From JAHJQZ01 sp963675235 (GTDB taxonomy: Bacteria > Pseudomonadota > Alphaproteobacteria > Rhizobiales > Devosiaceae), in contig CAXXFU010000009.1 of NCBI GenBank assembly GCA_963675235.2, positions 1 through 64,000 of the forward strand: a DNA stretch of 64,000 nucleotides, written 5' to 3'. Below are positions 54,197-63,814 of this stretch, piece by piece (positions within the stretch are counted from its first letter, which is position 1; every line of letters begins with the position of its first letter). The position numbers were made by a program, and so were the translations under genes. The notes below the pieces were generated by a model. That model did no database searches. It saw only the letters and a program-made list of their open reading frames with translations, and had not been told where the DNA came from.

Positions 54197-55003
54197 CTAG
54201 CGGAATCCGACGCGGCCGGGATCGGTGCTCGGCTCGTAGCTCGCCTCGGCCGAGAACGGGGTCAGCGAAGCAAGGCGGAACTCGGCGGGACCGAGGCCGA
54301 ACACCGTCTCGACGGTGAACGGGCCGGAGACCGACTTGGCGCCGCCGACTTCGACAGAGCCATTGATGTTGATGAGGATGCTGTCCTTGCCGAGAAAGCG
54401 CACCAGGCCGAATTGCAGCCAGCGGCCGCCGAAATGCGGCTGGTGCCGATAGGCGATGTGGACGACCTTCGGAATATCGGGGTCGAGTTCGTCGGGGAAG
54501 CTGACCTGGAAATTGCCGTAGACGCCGGCGCGAATCGCCGGATCGTGCGAAAACTCGTAATTGTGCCAGCCGGAAGCGAATCGGGCGCCGATCGCCTTGG
54601 GCGGCCAATCGGCCCGCCGGCCAAGAAAATCGCCTAGCAGCGCCATTGACTTGTGTTGCCACAACCGCGTCTCGAGCGCCGTCAGGATCTTGGCAGTTGC
54701 TTCCGACGGGCTGCTGCCGGAAAGAGTGATCAGGCAGAACGGGTCGATGCCGAGGATGGCGGCAAGCTCGACTAGGGTCTCGGCCGACCCGGGCAAATCG
54801 CCCTGAAACCAGCGATAAATGGTGGCGCGATTGCGCGGCGCCTTCGAATAGGGCTTGCCGCGCGCATCGTCTGCGCCATGCCAGTGATCGAGAAAATCGG
54901 TTACGCCCCGCGGGAAACGTTTGTCGACAATCTGCCGCAACAATGCCCCGTCAAGCGCGACCGGCACACGAACAAAATCTGTCGCTTTTGCATCCGACGC
55001 CAT
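54197..55003 (-). CDS. HTH protein of unknown function
   Basis: A 268-residue protein. Residues about 50-100 look like an XRE-type helix-turn-helix (RNRATIYRWFQGDLPGSAETL, then VELAAILGIDPFCLITL). The rest (about 120-268) is probably beta-rich, with GNFQVSFPDELDPDIPKVVHI and QFGLVRFLGKDSILININGS; I recognise no domain there. ATG 55003 is used; 55018 is in frame. It stands alone, 254 bp from trmO, and its promoter region is shared with the candidate small RNA on the other strand. A C-terminal ligand or carbohydrate-type domain is possible but unsupported. Confidence 0.7.
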   Translation of the reverse strand: MASDAKATDFVRVPVALDGALLRQIVDKRFPRGVTDFLDHWHGADDARGKPYSKAPRNRATIYRWFQGDLPGSAETLVELAAILGIDPFCLITLSGSSPSEATAKILTALETRLWQHKSMALLGDFLGRRADWPPKAIGARFASGWHNYEFSHDPAIRAGVYGNFQVSFPDELDPDIPKVVHIAYRHQPHFGGRWLQFGLVRFLGKDSILININGSVEVGGAKSVSGPFTVETVFGLGPAEFRLASLTPFSAEASYEPSTDPGRVGFR

Positions 55004-55230
55004 GCAACCACAACGCATTCAAACCGGCGTACAACATGACTGTCTCCGGAACGGGACGCAATGCCATACGGTCGGCCAAACGCTGCCCCCACTATTCAGC
55101 TTGGTCGATGCCACGAGTATATCACTAGGTTAAAATCGGTCCAACATAACTGATCAACCTTTTGAACATCGTGCACAATTCCGGCAACGCGCCTCCGCGT
55201 CGGTACGCATTTGAGCACGTATGATTTTGG
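55004..55230. other. Intergenic region upstream of the candidate small RNA
   Basis: AT-richer than the surroundings, with TATAT and GGTTAAAAT near 55118-55137 that could form the promoter of the minus-strand HTH gene, and TATGAT at 55220-55225 that may be the -10 of the plus-strand small RNA. No protein gene is apparent. Confidence 0.4.
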
Positions 55231-55231
55231 C

Positions 55232-55326
55232 GCGAGCCATGTTTTTTATGCCAGCACACGGCCTTTCGAGGCAAGTTGGCGGGGAGTGGTGGCTTTTGGA
55301 GAGGAGCCGCTACTCCCCTTTTTTTT
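55232..55326 (+). ncRNA. Candidate small RNA ending in an intrinsic terminator
   Basis: A 14-bp stem (55282-55295 with 55306-55319, two G-U pairs, 10-nt loop) followed by seven T is a textbook plus-strand terminator, but no plus-strand gene precedes it; the nearest upstream gene runs the other way, and the RpoH-like clpP promoter begins downstream at 55404. The 5' end (about 55232) is a guess from TATGAT at 55220. An alternative is a leader attenuator of a longer clpP transcript. Confidence 0.5.
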
Positions 55327-55403
55327 GCCCGCCGATGCGTAGAGTCGCAGGTGTGTGTGTAAACCATCCGGTGCGTTCGTTTTAATCACGTCTGCGCCGT
55401 CCC

Positions 55404-55432
55404 CTTGTTCCACGAGACATTCCCGCCTATCT
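55404..55432 (+). promoter_or_regulatory. RpoH (sigma-32)-type promoter of clpP
   Basis: CTTG (55404-55407), 18-bp spacer, CCTATCT (55426-55432). It fits the alphaproteobacterial heat-shock consensus CTTG-N16-18-CYTATNT. It lies 77 bp before the clpP ATG. Confidence 0.6.
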
Positions 55433-55509
55433 CTCGGTTTACCCCGCATTAAGCCGGCCGCGTCTGCTATCGCTTCCAGCTTCCGATTCGTTTGCCTCAA
55501 GGTTGGACT

Positions 55510-56136
55510 ATGAAAGATCCTGCAGAAATCTACATGAACACGCTCGTGCCCATGGTCGTGGAACAGACCAATCGCGGCGAACGTGCCTACGACATCTTCT
55601 CGCGGCTGCTGAAGGAACGCATCATTTTCGTCACCGGCGTTGTCGAGGACAACATGGCCTCGCTGGTTGCCGCGCAGCTGCTTTTCCTTGAATCGGAAAA
55701 TCCGAAAAAGGAAATCGCCATGTACATCAACTCGCCCGGCGGCGTGGTGACGGCGGGCCTCGCCATGTACGACACCATGCAGTTCATCCGCCCGGCAGTG
55801 GCGACGCTGTGCATCGGCCAGGCGGCCTCGATGGGATCGCTGCTGCTGGCAGCGGGCGAGAAGGGGATGCGCGCCGCGCTACCCAATGCCTCGATCATGG
55901 TTCACCAGCCCTCGGGCGGCTACCAGGGCCAGGCTACCGACATCCTGATCCATGCCCAGTACACCGAGCGGCTGAAAAAGCAGCTCAACGAGGTCTATGT
56001 GAAACATACGGGTCAGGACTACGACACCATCCATTCGGCCCTCGAACGCGACAACTTCATGACCTCGGAAGATGCCAAGGAATTCGGTCTGATCGACACG
56101 ATTCTCGACAAGCGTTCGGAGCCGGCCAGTGCATGA
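55510..56136 (+). CDS. clpP: ATP-dependent Clp protease proteolytic subunit
   Basis: Serine protease forming the double heptamer of ClpXP/ClpAP. 208 residues; catalytic Ser107 (GQAASMGSLLL), His132 (SIMVHQPSGG) and Asp181 (LERDNFMTSEDA) are all present. ATG 55510 gives the family N-terminus; a TTG at 55492 would add six residues. clpX follows after 194 bp and lon after 2.7 kb, the common clpP-clpX-lon-hup order. Heat-shock control is suggested by the upstream motif. Confidence 0.97.
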   Translation: MKDPAEIYMNTLVPMVVEQTNRGERAYDIFSRLLKERIIFVTGVVEDNMASLVAAQLLFLESENPKKEIAMYINSPGGVVTAGLAMYDTMQFIRPAVATLCIGQAASMGSLLLAAGEKGMRAALPNASIMVHQPSGGYQGQATDILIHAQYTERLKKQLNEVYVKHTGQDYDTIHSALERDNFMTSEDAKEFGLIDTILDKRSEPASA

Positions 56137-56330
56137 CGGCGCGGCCACACAACGATCATAGTCCGGCGTTAACGGAAACCGACACTTGATCGCCAAGGGG
56201 GCCATCAGCCAATTGCGCCGGGAAAATCCGACCTTTATGGTGGCCTCAAGGCTTACATTTTATTCATCCGTGATGCCGTAGCGTTGTCGGATGAGTTGAC
56301 GGGGGCGACGGGCCCCCTCAGGAGTGATGA

Positions 56331-57602
<1,272 letters not shown>

Positions 57603-57663
57603 TGCCCGCACCTGACACTATCATTCGGACAGCGCCGGCCTCGTGCCGGCGTAGCCATTTGTG

Positions 57664-58671
57664 ATGCCTGGTTCCCACGATCTGGTGGCGCGGCTCGAGG
57701 CGCTGCTCGATGGCGTGCCGGGCAAGACGCTGGCAGAACGCGCCGGAGCCATTTCCGAGGCCTATCGCGACAACCGCAGTTCCCGAGAAACCATTTCCGA
57801 TGCCAGGGATGCGGCGGTTTATGCCTTGACCCGCATGCCGGCGACGGCGGCGGCGGTTGCCGCCGTGTTCGATGCGCTCGACGAGCGGGCACCGGATTTC
57901 GTCCCGGCAACACTACTCGATGCCGGGGCAGGGCCGGGAACAGCCAGCCTTGTCGCGACGGAGATCTGGCCGGAAGCGGAACTGACCCTGTGCGATTCAC
58001 ACAAGGATTTTCTCGATCTGGCACAAAGCCTGATGTCGGGACACACAGCCAATGCCGCCGCGCGCCCGCGCTTTGTTGCCGCCGATATCGCCCGGCCGGG
58101 AGCGCCGTTGCCGGAGGCCGATCTCGTCATCGCCTCCTATGCGTTGACCGAGCTGGACGATGCCGCCTATGAGGCGGCGGCGGCGCGGCTCTGGGCAGCA
58201 ACGCGCGGCGTGCTCGCGGTTGTCGAGCCCGGGCGCCCACGTGACTATCACCGGCTGATGGGCCTGCGCAGGCGCGTTATAGGCGAGGGCGGGCGGATGC
58301 TCGCTCCGTGCCCGCATGCCGGACCCTGTGGGCTCTTATGCGGTGGCAGCAACGAGGACTGGTGTCACTTTTCCGTGCGCCTGCCGCGCTCGCGCAGCCA
58401 TGTGCGCCTGAAGAAAGGCGCGCTCGGCTATGAGGACGAGAAATTCTCCTATCTCGTGCTGGCGCGCCCGGAAATCGCGACGGCGCCGCCATGCCCGCGT
58501 GTGCTTGCCATTCCGGAGGTGGCCAAGCACGAGATCCGCCTGAAGCTGTGCGAAACCGATGGGTCGGTCGGCGTGCGTGGCTTTGCCAGGCGTCATCCGG
58601 AGTTCGGCCGCATTCGTCGCGCAAGATGGGGCAAATGTGTGGATGAAGGTGATGTTAAGGGGCATCAATGA
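57664..58671 (+). CDS. Rsm22/METTL17-family putative rRNA methyltransferase
   Basis: A 335-residue SAM-dependent methyltransferase-like protein. SAM motif I is TLLDAGAGPGTASLVA, followed by ELTLCDSHKDFLDLA; later APCPHAGPCGLLCGG and NEDWCHFSVRLPR carry the cysteines that bind a [4Fe-4S] cluster in mitochondrial METTL17. The bacterial members are thought to act on the small ribosomal subunit. GTG 57661 or ATG 57664 can start it; neither has a strong SD. It sits between clpX and lon, so it interrupts the usual neighbourhood. Confidence 0.88.
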   Translation: MPGSHDLVARLEALLDGVPGKTLAERAGAISEAYRDNRSSRETISDARDAAVYALTRMPATAAAVAAVFDALDERAPDFVPATLLDAGAGPGTASLVATEIWPEAELTLCDSHKDFLDLAQSLMSGHTANAAARPRFVAADIARPGAPLPEADLVIASYALTELDDAAYEAAAARLWAATRGVLAVVEPGRPRDYHRLMGLRRRVIGEGGRMLAPCPHAGPCGLLCGGSNEDWCHFSVRLPRSRSHVRLKKGALGYEDEKFSYLVLARPEIATAPPCPRVLAIPEVAKHEIRLKLCETDGSVGVRGFARRHPEFGRIRRARWGKCVDEGDVKGHQ

Positions 58672-58682
58672 TGGCAGTTGAT

Positions 58683-58710
58683 CTTGTGTCAGCGCTCCTG
58701 CACCCTATCT
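58683..58710 (+). promoter_or_regulatory. RpoH (sigma-32)-type promoter of lon
   Basis: CTTG (58683-58686), 17-bp spacer, CCTATCT (58704-58710), the same -10 as in the clpP element. It lies 92 bp before the lon ATG. Confidence 0.65.
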
Positions 58711-58802
58711 AGATGAAATGAATCGGCGTGTCTCGCGGCCCAGCGCCTGCCGAATGATCCAAATGCCGCTTCCTCCTCCCTTGCGGCGAAAAAGGACATG
58801 AA

Positions 58803-61232
58803 ATGACAGAAATTGAGAGCACTGGTACGGGTGGTTTCGATCGGGACAGGGTCTATCCGGTCCTCCCGCTCCGCGACATCGTCGTCTTTCCCGGCATGAT
58901 CGTGCCGCTCTTCGTCGGCCGCGAAAAATCGGTCAAGGCGCTCGAAGAGGTGATGCGTGACGACAAGCACATCCTGATCGTCACCCAGAAGGATGCGCAG
59001 AACGACGACCCGACCCCGGACGAGATTTACGAGAACGGCACCATTGCCTCCGTTCTGCAGCTGCTCAAGCTGCCGGACGGTACGGTCAAGGTCCTGGTCG
59101 AAGGCCTGAAGCGTTCCAAGGTCGACCGCTACTTGCAGACCGAGGACTATTTCGAGGCCGAGGCGCTCATTCTCGAAGAGCCCGAGGACGACAAGACCGA
59201 GCTCGAGGCCCTGGCCCGTTCGGCCGTCACCGAGTTCGACAACTACATAAAGCTCAACAAGAAGATTTCGGCGGAAGTGGCCGGCGCGGTCAAGCAGATC
59301 GAGGATCCGTCCAAGCTCGCAGATACGATCGCGAGCCATCTTGCCGTCAAGATCGAGGACAAGGAGAAGCTCCTGGCCGCCGTTTCGGTGATCGAGCGCT
59401 TCGAGCTGATCCTGATGATGATGGAAGGCGAGATCGGCGTCCTCCAGGTCGAAAAGCGCATCCGCTCGCGCGTCAAGCGCCAGATGGAGAAGACCCAGCG
59501 CGAGTACTACCTGAACGAGCAGATGAAGGCGATCCAGCGCGAACTCGGCGATGGCGAGGAAGGCGCGGGCGAGATTGCCGAGCTCGAGGAGCGCATCAAG
59601 AAGACCAAGCTGACCAAGGAAGCGCGGGTCAAGGCCGACGCCGAGATGAAGAAGCTCAAGCAGATGTCGCCGATGTCTGCCGAGGCGACCGTGGTGCGCA
59701 ACTATCTTGACTGGCTGCTGACCATTCCGTGGAAGAAGAAGTCCAAGATCAAGAAGGATCTCAACCTCGCCCAGGAGGTGCTCGACACCGATCACTATGG
59801 GCTCGAGAAGGTCAAGGACCGCATCGTCGAGTATCTCGCGGTGCAGAACCGCACCGGCCAGCTCAAGGGGCCGATCCTGTGTCTCGTCGGCCCGCCCGGC
59901 GTCGGCAAGACCTCGCTCGGCAAGTCGATCGCCAAGGCGACCGGTCGTACTTTCGTGCGCATGTCGCTCGGCGGCGTGCGTGACGAGGCCGAGATCCGCG
60001 GTCACCGCCGCACCTATATCGGCTCGATGCCCGGCAAGGTCATCCAGTCGATGAAGAAGGCCGGCAAGTCCAATCCGCTGTTCCTGCTCGACGAGATCGA
60101 CAAGATGGGCATGGATTTCCGCGGCGATCCGAGTTCGGCGCTTCTCGAAGTGCTCGACCCGGAACAGAACAACACGTTCAACGATCACTATCTCGAGGTC
60201 GATTACGACCTCTCGGACGTGATGTTCGTCACCACGGCCAACACGCTCAACATCCCCGGCCCGCTGATGGACCGCATGGAGATCATTCGCCTCTCCGGTT
60301 ACACCGAAGAGGAGAAAAAGGAGATCGCCAAGCGCCACCTGATGCCGGAAACGCTCGGTGAGAACGGCCTGAAGCCGGAAGAGTTCATCCTGCCCGACGA
60401 GGCCCTGACCACCGTCATCCAGCGCTATACGCGCGAGGCGGGCGTCCGCAACCTCAAGCGCGAGCTTTCCAAGCTCATGCGCAAGTCGGTCAAGGACCTG
60501 ACGCTTTCCGGCGAGAAGAAGATCGAGATCGATGCCAAGCGCATCGAGGACTATCTCGGTCCGCCGCCGTTCCGGCATGGCGAGATCGACGAAGAGCCCA
60601 AGGTTGGCGTCGTCACCGGCCTGGCCTGGACGCCGGTCGGCGGCGAATTGCTGACCATCGAAGGCGTCATTACCCCCGGCAAGGGGCGCATGGGCGTCAC
60701 CGGCAATCTCAAAGAGGTGATGAAGGAATCGATCACCGCCGCGACGGCCTATGTGAAGTCGCGTTCGGTCGATTTCGGCATCAAACCGCCGATGTTCGAC
60801 ACGCGCGACATCCATGTGCACGTGCCCGAGGGCGCCACGCCGAAGGATGGGCCGTCTGCCGGCATCGCCATGGCCACTGCCATCACCTCGATGATGACGG
60901 GCATTCCGGTCAAGCACGATGTTGCCATGACCGGCGAGATCACGCTCCGCGGCCGCGTGCTGCCGATCGGCGGGCTCAAGGAAAAGCTTCTTGCGGCCCA
61001 TCGCGGTGGCATCAAGACGGTCCTCATCCCCGAGGAGAACGTCAAGGATCTGCAGGATATCCCGGATGCGGTGAAAGCCGAGATGCAGATCATCCCGGTC
61101 GAGCGCATGGACGATGTCCTCAAGCACGCCCTGGTCCGCGATCTTGAGCCGATCGAATGGGAGTTCGACGAAACGACGCCTCCCAAGCCCGATCTCGACG
61201 CCGATGAGGCGGCCACGGGGCTGGCGCACTAG
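58803..61232 (+). CDS. lon: ATP-dependent protease La (Lon)
   Basis: Soluble AAA+ protease for misfolded and regulatory proteins, 809 residues. N-terminal LAN domain (VYPVLPLRDIVVFPGMIVPL), AAA+ domain with Walker A GPPGVGKTS and Walker B NPLFLLDEIDKM, and the Ser-Lys protease domain with Ser685 in PKDGPSAGIAMATA and the catalytic Lys in GGLKEKLLAAHRGG. Full length. A heat-shock-like promoter precedes it and a strong terminator follows. Confidence 0.98.
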   Translation: MTEIESTGTGGFDRDRVYPVLPLRDIVVFPGMIVPLFVGREKSVKALEEVMRDDKHILIVTQKDAQNDDPTPDEIYENGTIASVLQLLKLPDGTVKVLVEGLKRSKVDRYLQTEDYFEAEALILEEPEDDKTELEALARSAVTEFDNYIKLNKKISAEVAGAVKQIEDPSKLADTIASHLAVKIEDKEKLLAAVSVIERFELILMMMEGEIGVLQVEKRIRSRVKRQMEKTQREYYLNEQMKAIQRELGDGEEGAGEIAELEERIKKTKLTKEARVKADAEMKKLKQMSPMSAEATVVRNYLDWLLTIPWKKKSKIKKDLNLAQEVLDTDHYGLEKVKDRIVEYLAVQNRTGQLKGPILCLVGPPGVGKTSLGKSIAKATGRTFVRMSLGGVRDEAEIRGHRRTYIGSMPGKVIQSMKKAGKSNPLFLLDEIDKMGMDFRGDPSSALLEVLDPEQNNTFNDHYLEVDYDLSDVMFVTTANTLNIPGPLMDRMEIIRLSGYTEEEKKEIAKRHLMPETLGENGLKPEEFILPDEALTTVIQRYTREAGVRNLKRELSKLMRKSVKDLTLSGEKKIEIDAKRIEDYLGPPPFRHGEIDEEPKVGVVTGLAWTPVGGELLTIEGVITPGKGRMGVTGNLKEVMKESITAATAYVKSRSVDFGIKPPMFDTRDIHVHVPEGATPKDGPSAGIAMATAITSMMTGIPVKHDVAMTGEITLRGRVLPIGGLKEKLLAAHRGGIKTVLIPEENVKDLQDIPDAVKAEMQIIPVERMDDVLKHALVRDLEPIEWEFDETTPPKPDLDADEAATGLAH

Positions 61233-61260
61233 TTCGCCGATTCCTGATCCGAGAGAAAAC

Positions 61261-61290
61261 AAAGGCGGCCCCCAGCGGGCCGCCTTTTTT
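61261..61290 (+). terminator. Intrinsic terminator after lon
   Basis: Stem AAAGGCGGCCC/GGGCCGCCTTT (61261-61271, 61277-61287), 5-nt loop, run of six T. Confidence 0.92.
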
Positions 61291-61586
61291 GGTGTCCGCG
61301 TGACCTGGAGTTTGCGGCAAGTGGTGTGACGGTGACCTCGGCAGGCGGCAACGCCCGCCTGCGGCAAATTGAAAAACCGACTGGCAAACTCTTTTGAATG
61401 CCACTAAATGCGAATGCAGCGGCGCCACGCCCCCCAGAACCGGCGCAGCTTCATTGCCTTTGCCTGCTTGTGCGGTCCTTTGTGCCGCTGCCATGTTTTG
61501 GCGGTTGTCGCTGTCAGGACAAACCAGTTGTCAACCGGTGCGTTTGCACCTTTGTCGGCCATGTCCTGCGCGGCCCGGAGACTGTC

Positions 61587-62786
61587 ATGAACAAGGCGCT
61601 TATCGTCATTCTCGCCGCCGTGACGCTCGATGCGGTCGGCATCGGCCTGATCTTCCCGATTCTGCCGGCGCTGTTGCGCGATGTCGGTCACACCACCGAG
61701 GTCGCGACCCTGCTCGGGCTGATGATGGCGATCTATTCGGCCTGCCAGTTCCTGTTCTCGCCGGTTCTTGGGGTGCTGAGCGACCGCTTCGGGCGGCGGC
61801 CAGTGCTGCTGGTGTCGCTCGGCGGCGCCGCTATCGACTACCTGATCATGGCCTTCGCCCCACACTTGTGGATTCTCGTCGTCGGGCGTGCCGTTTCGGG
61901 CATTACCAGCGCCAACATGGCGGTGGCGACGGCCTATATCACCGACATTTCGACCGAACAGGAGCGCGCCAAACGCTTCGGCCTGTTCCATGCGACCTTC
62001 GGCATCGGGTTCATCATCGGTCCGGTTCTGGGCGGGCTGCTCGGCGACATCTGGGTGCGTGCGCCATTCCTCGCCGCGGCGGCGCTCAATAGCGTCAACC
62101 TGCTGCTGGCGTTGTTCGTATTGCCCGAATCCCGCAAGGGGCGGGCCGATGCACCTATGAAGTGGGACGTGCTCAACCCGTTCAAGCCGCTCAAATGGGC
62201 GCTCACCTTCAAGGCGCTGTTGCCGCTTCTGGCCATCTACATCATCATGAATTTCGTCGGCACCATGTACGGCACGATCTGGGCCTTGTTCTCCGAGGAT
62301 GTGTTCGCCTGGAGCGGCACAATGATCGGGCTGTCGCTTGCCGCGTTCGGCGTCTGCCATGCCGGGGCGCAGGCATTCCTGACAGGGCCATCTGTCAGGC
62401 TGTTGGGCGAGCGCTGGGCGCTCTTGGTCGGCATGGGGTGCGAGCTGCTGGCGCTGGTCTTTCTCGGCACGACGGGACAGGGCTGGGTGGTGTTCGCGCT
62501 GGCGCCGCTGTTCGCGCTCGGCGGCATCGGCATGCCGGCACTGCAGTCCATCACAACCAGCCAGGTCGATGCGGACAGGCAGGGGCAGCTGCAGGGTGTC
62601 CTTGCCAGCCTGGTCAGCCTCAGCGCCGTGTTCGGGCCGCTGTTCTTCAGCACGGTCTATTTCACCGTGCGTGGCGACTGGCCAGGCATGACCTGGCTCG
62701 TCGGCGGCGCCATATACCTGCTGGCTCTGCCATTCATGCTGGGGATCACGCGGCGGCCGGCGCCGCCGGTGCCGGCCAAGCTCTGA
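61587..62786 (+). CDS. TetA-like MFS transporter (TCR/Tet family)
   Basis: Inner-membrane drug/proton antiporter of 12 predicted helices, 399 residues. Motif A is GVLSDRFGRRPVLL between helices 2 and 3, matching the Tet(A) group GxLSDRFGRRP; the helix 5 motif C-like GIGFIIGPVLGGLLGD is also present. The chromosomal context with normal codon use and no adjacent TetR repressor suggests a housekeeping transporter rather than an acquired tetracycline determinant. I chose ATG 61587 (GGAG 8 nt upstream); the long upstream extension is not homologous. Substrate unknown. Confidence 0.88.
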   Translation: MNKALIVILAAVTLDAVGIGLIFPILPALLRDVGHTTEVATLLGLMMAIYSACQFLFSPVLGVLSDRFGRRPVLLVSLGGAAIDYLIMAFAPHLWILVVGRAVSGITSANMAVATAYITDISTEQERAKRFGLFHATFGIGFIIGPVLGGLLGDIWVRAPFLAAAALNSVNLLLALFVLPESRKGRADAPMKWDVLNPFKPLKWALTFKALLPLLAIYIIMNFVGTMYGTIWALFSEDVFAWSGTMIGLSLAAFGVCHAGAQAFLTGPSVRLLGERWALLVGMGCELLALVFLGTTGQGWVVFALAPLFALGGIGMPALQSITTSQVDADRQGQLQGVLASLVSLSAVFGPLFFSTVYFTVRGDWPGMTWLVGGAIYLLALPFMLGITRRPAPPVPAKL

Positions 62787-63076
62787 GACTGGTGCGCCGG
62801 GCCGACAAATGCCTGTCCGAATCGGCAATTGTGCCTTGTTTGAACCGGCTGCAAGGGGCCGGTTCGGCGGCATTCGGATGCACGGCGAAAATAAGATGAA
62901 GTGCGCTACCGGACCGAAAAACCTCCTCGTTTTGCCCGGTTTTCCCCGTTGTAAGGGGTTTTGAAACGCTGATTTCGCTGGAACGCCCGGAATTCCTTGC
63001 CTTTTGGCCAGAATCGCAAAAATGTGACGGCGTTTTGCGAGGCTCCGCGCGGGCCGCACAATTTCGAGGAACAATG

Positions 63077-63349
63077 ATGAACAAGAACGATTTGACCAAC
63101 GTCGTCGCTGACAAATCCGGCTTGAGCAAAAGCCAGGCTTCCGAAGCTGTTGATGCAGTGTTCGAGGCGATCACCTCGGCCCTGAAGTCGGGCGACGAAG
63201 TGCGCCTGGTTGGCTTCGGCACCTTTGCCGTTTCCCAGCGCAAGGCCAGCAAGGGTCGCAATCCCGCGACCGGTGCCGAGATCGACATCCCGGCGTCGAA
63301 CCAGCCGAAGTTCAAGGCCGGCAAGGGCCTGAAGGACGCGCTGAACTAG
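63077..63349 (+). CDS. hupB: DNA-binding protein HU
   Basis: Nucleoid-associated histone-like protein, 90 residues, forming DNA-bending dimers. MNKNDLTNVVADKSGLSKSQ at the start, EVRLVGFGTFAVSQRKASKG leading into the DNA-binding arm with GRNPATGAEIDIPAS, and KFKAGKGLKDALN at the end. Two ATGs lie in tandem (63074, 63077); GAGGA is better spaced for the second. Its usual place after lon is interrupted by the MFS gene. The 290-bp gap upstream should hold its own promoter. Confidence 0.96.
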   Translation: MNKNDLTNVVADKSGLSKSQASEAVDAVFEAITSALKSGDEVRLVGFGTFAVSQRKASKGRNPATGAEIDIPASNQPKFKAGKGLKDALN

Positions 63350-63693
63350 CGTCGGCAAGCGAAATGACGCCGGTTCGCCTTTTGGAGATGGGGTCACACT
63401 GACCGCGTTTCCGGGCGAAGCGGTGCCGCTTCGCAGCTACGGATGCGCAAGCGCTCCAGGCAGGAGCATCGTGTTTCTATCAGGGCGAGGAGCCATGGCG
63501 CCGGCGGGATCGGCGCCGTGCTCGGAAAAGACACTGGGCTTGAAAGGGTCTTGCCAAAGGCAAGGCCCTTTGGCGTATCCGGGTGTGCAACGCACCTCGT
63601 CTCTTGACGGGCAGGGACCTTGCACTTAGGTGATGCTTGGCCGCGCAAGCGGTCGGTATCGCGCGGCGTCGCCACGGCACCGCGTCAGGTCGA
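63350..63693. other. Gap between hupB and tRNA-Val with two stem-loops
   Basis: 344 bp with no gene. It contains GGCGCCG/CGGCGCC (63497-63503, 63511-63517) and a 13-bp stem with one G-U pair (63543-63555, 63559-63571; AAAGGG...CCCTTT, AAA loop) that is probably the hupB terminator, although little T follows. Confidence 0.5.
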
Positions 63694-63769
63694 GGGCGGT
63701 TAGCTCAGTTGGTAGAGCGCCACGTTTACACCGTGGATGTCAGCGGTTCGAGCCCGTTACCGCCCACCA
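63694..63769 (+). tRNA. tRNA-Val (anticodon TAC)
   Basis: 76 bases with encoded CCA. Acceptor arms GGGCGGT/ACCGCCC, D-arm GCTCAGTTGGTAGAGC, anticodon arm CCACG-TTTACAC-CGTGG giving TAC, and T-arm GCGGTTCGAGCCCGT. Confidence 0.97.
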
Positions 63770-63814
63770 GGCCTCAGTTGTGCGCGTAAACCGATGTGCA
63801 GCAGTGGGGGAACG

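Noticed and set aside
55282..55326. Terminator of the HTH gene at 54197-55003
   Set aside because: That gene runs leftwards, away from the hairpin, and the T-run is on the plus strand.
58689..61367. An 892-codon minus-strand frame opposite lon
   Set aside because: Antisense to a perfectly conserved lon gene; composition is that of a shadow frame.
61587..62786. Acquired tetracycline-resistance gene
   Set aside because: No TetR partner, mobile element or change of composition; the MFS family has many housekeeping members.
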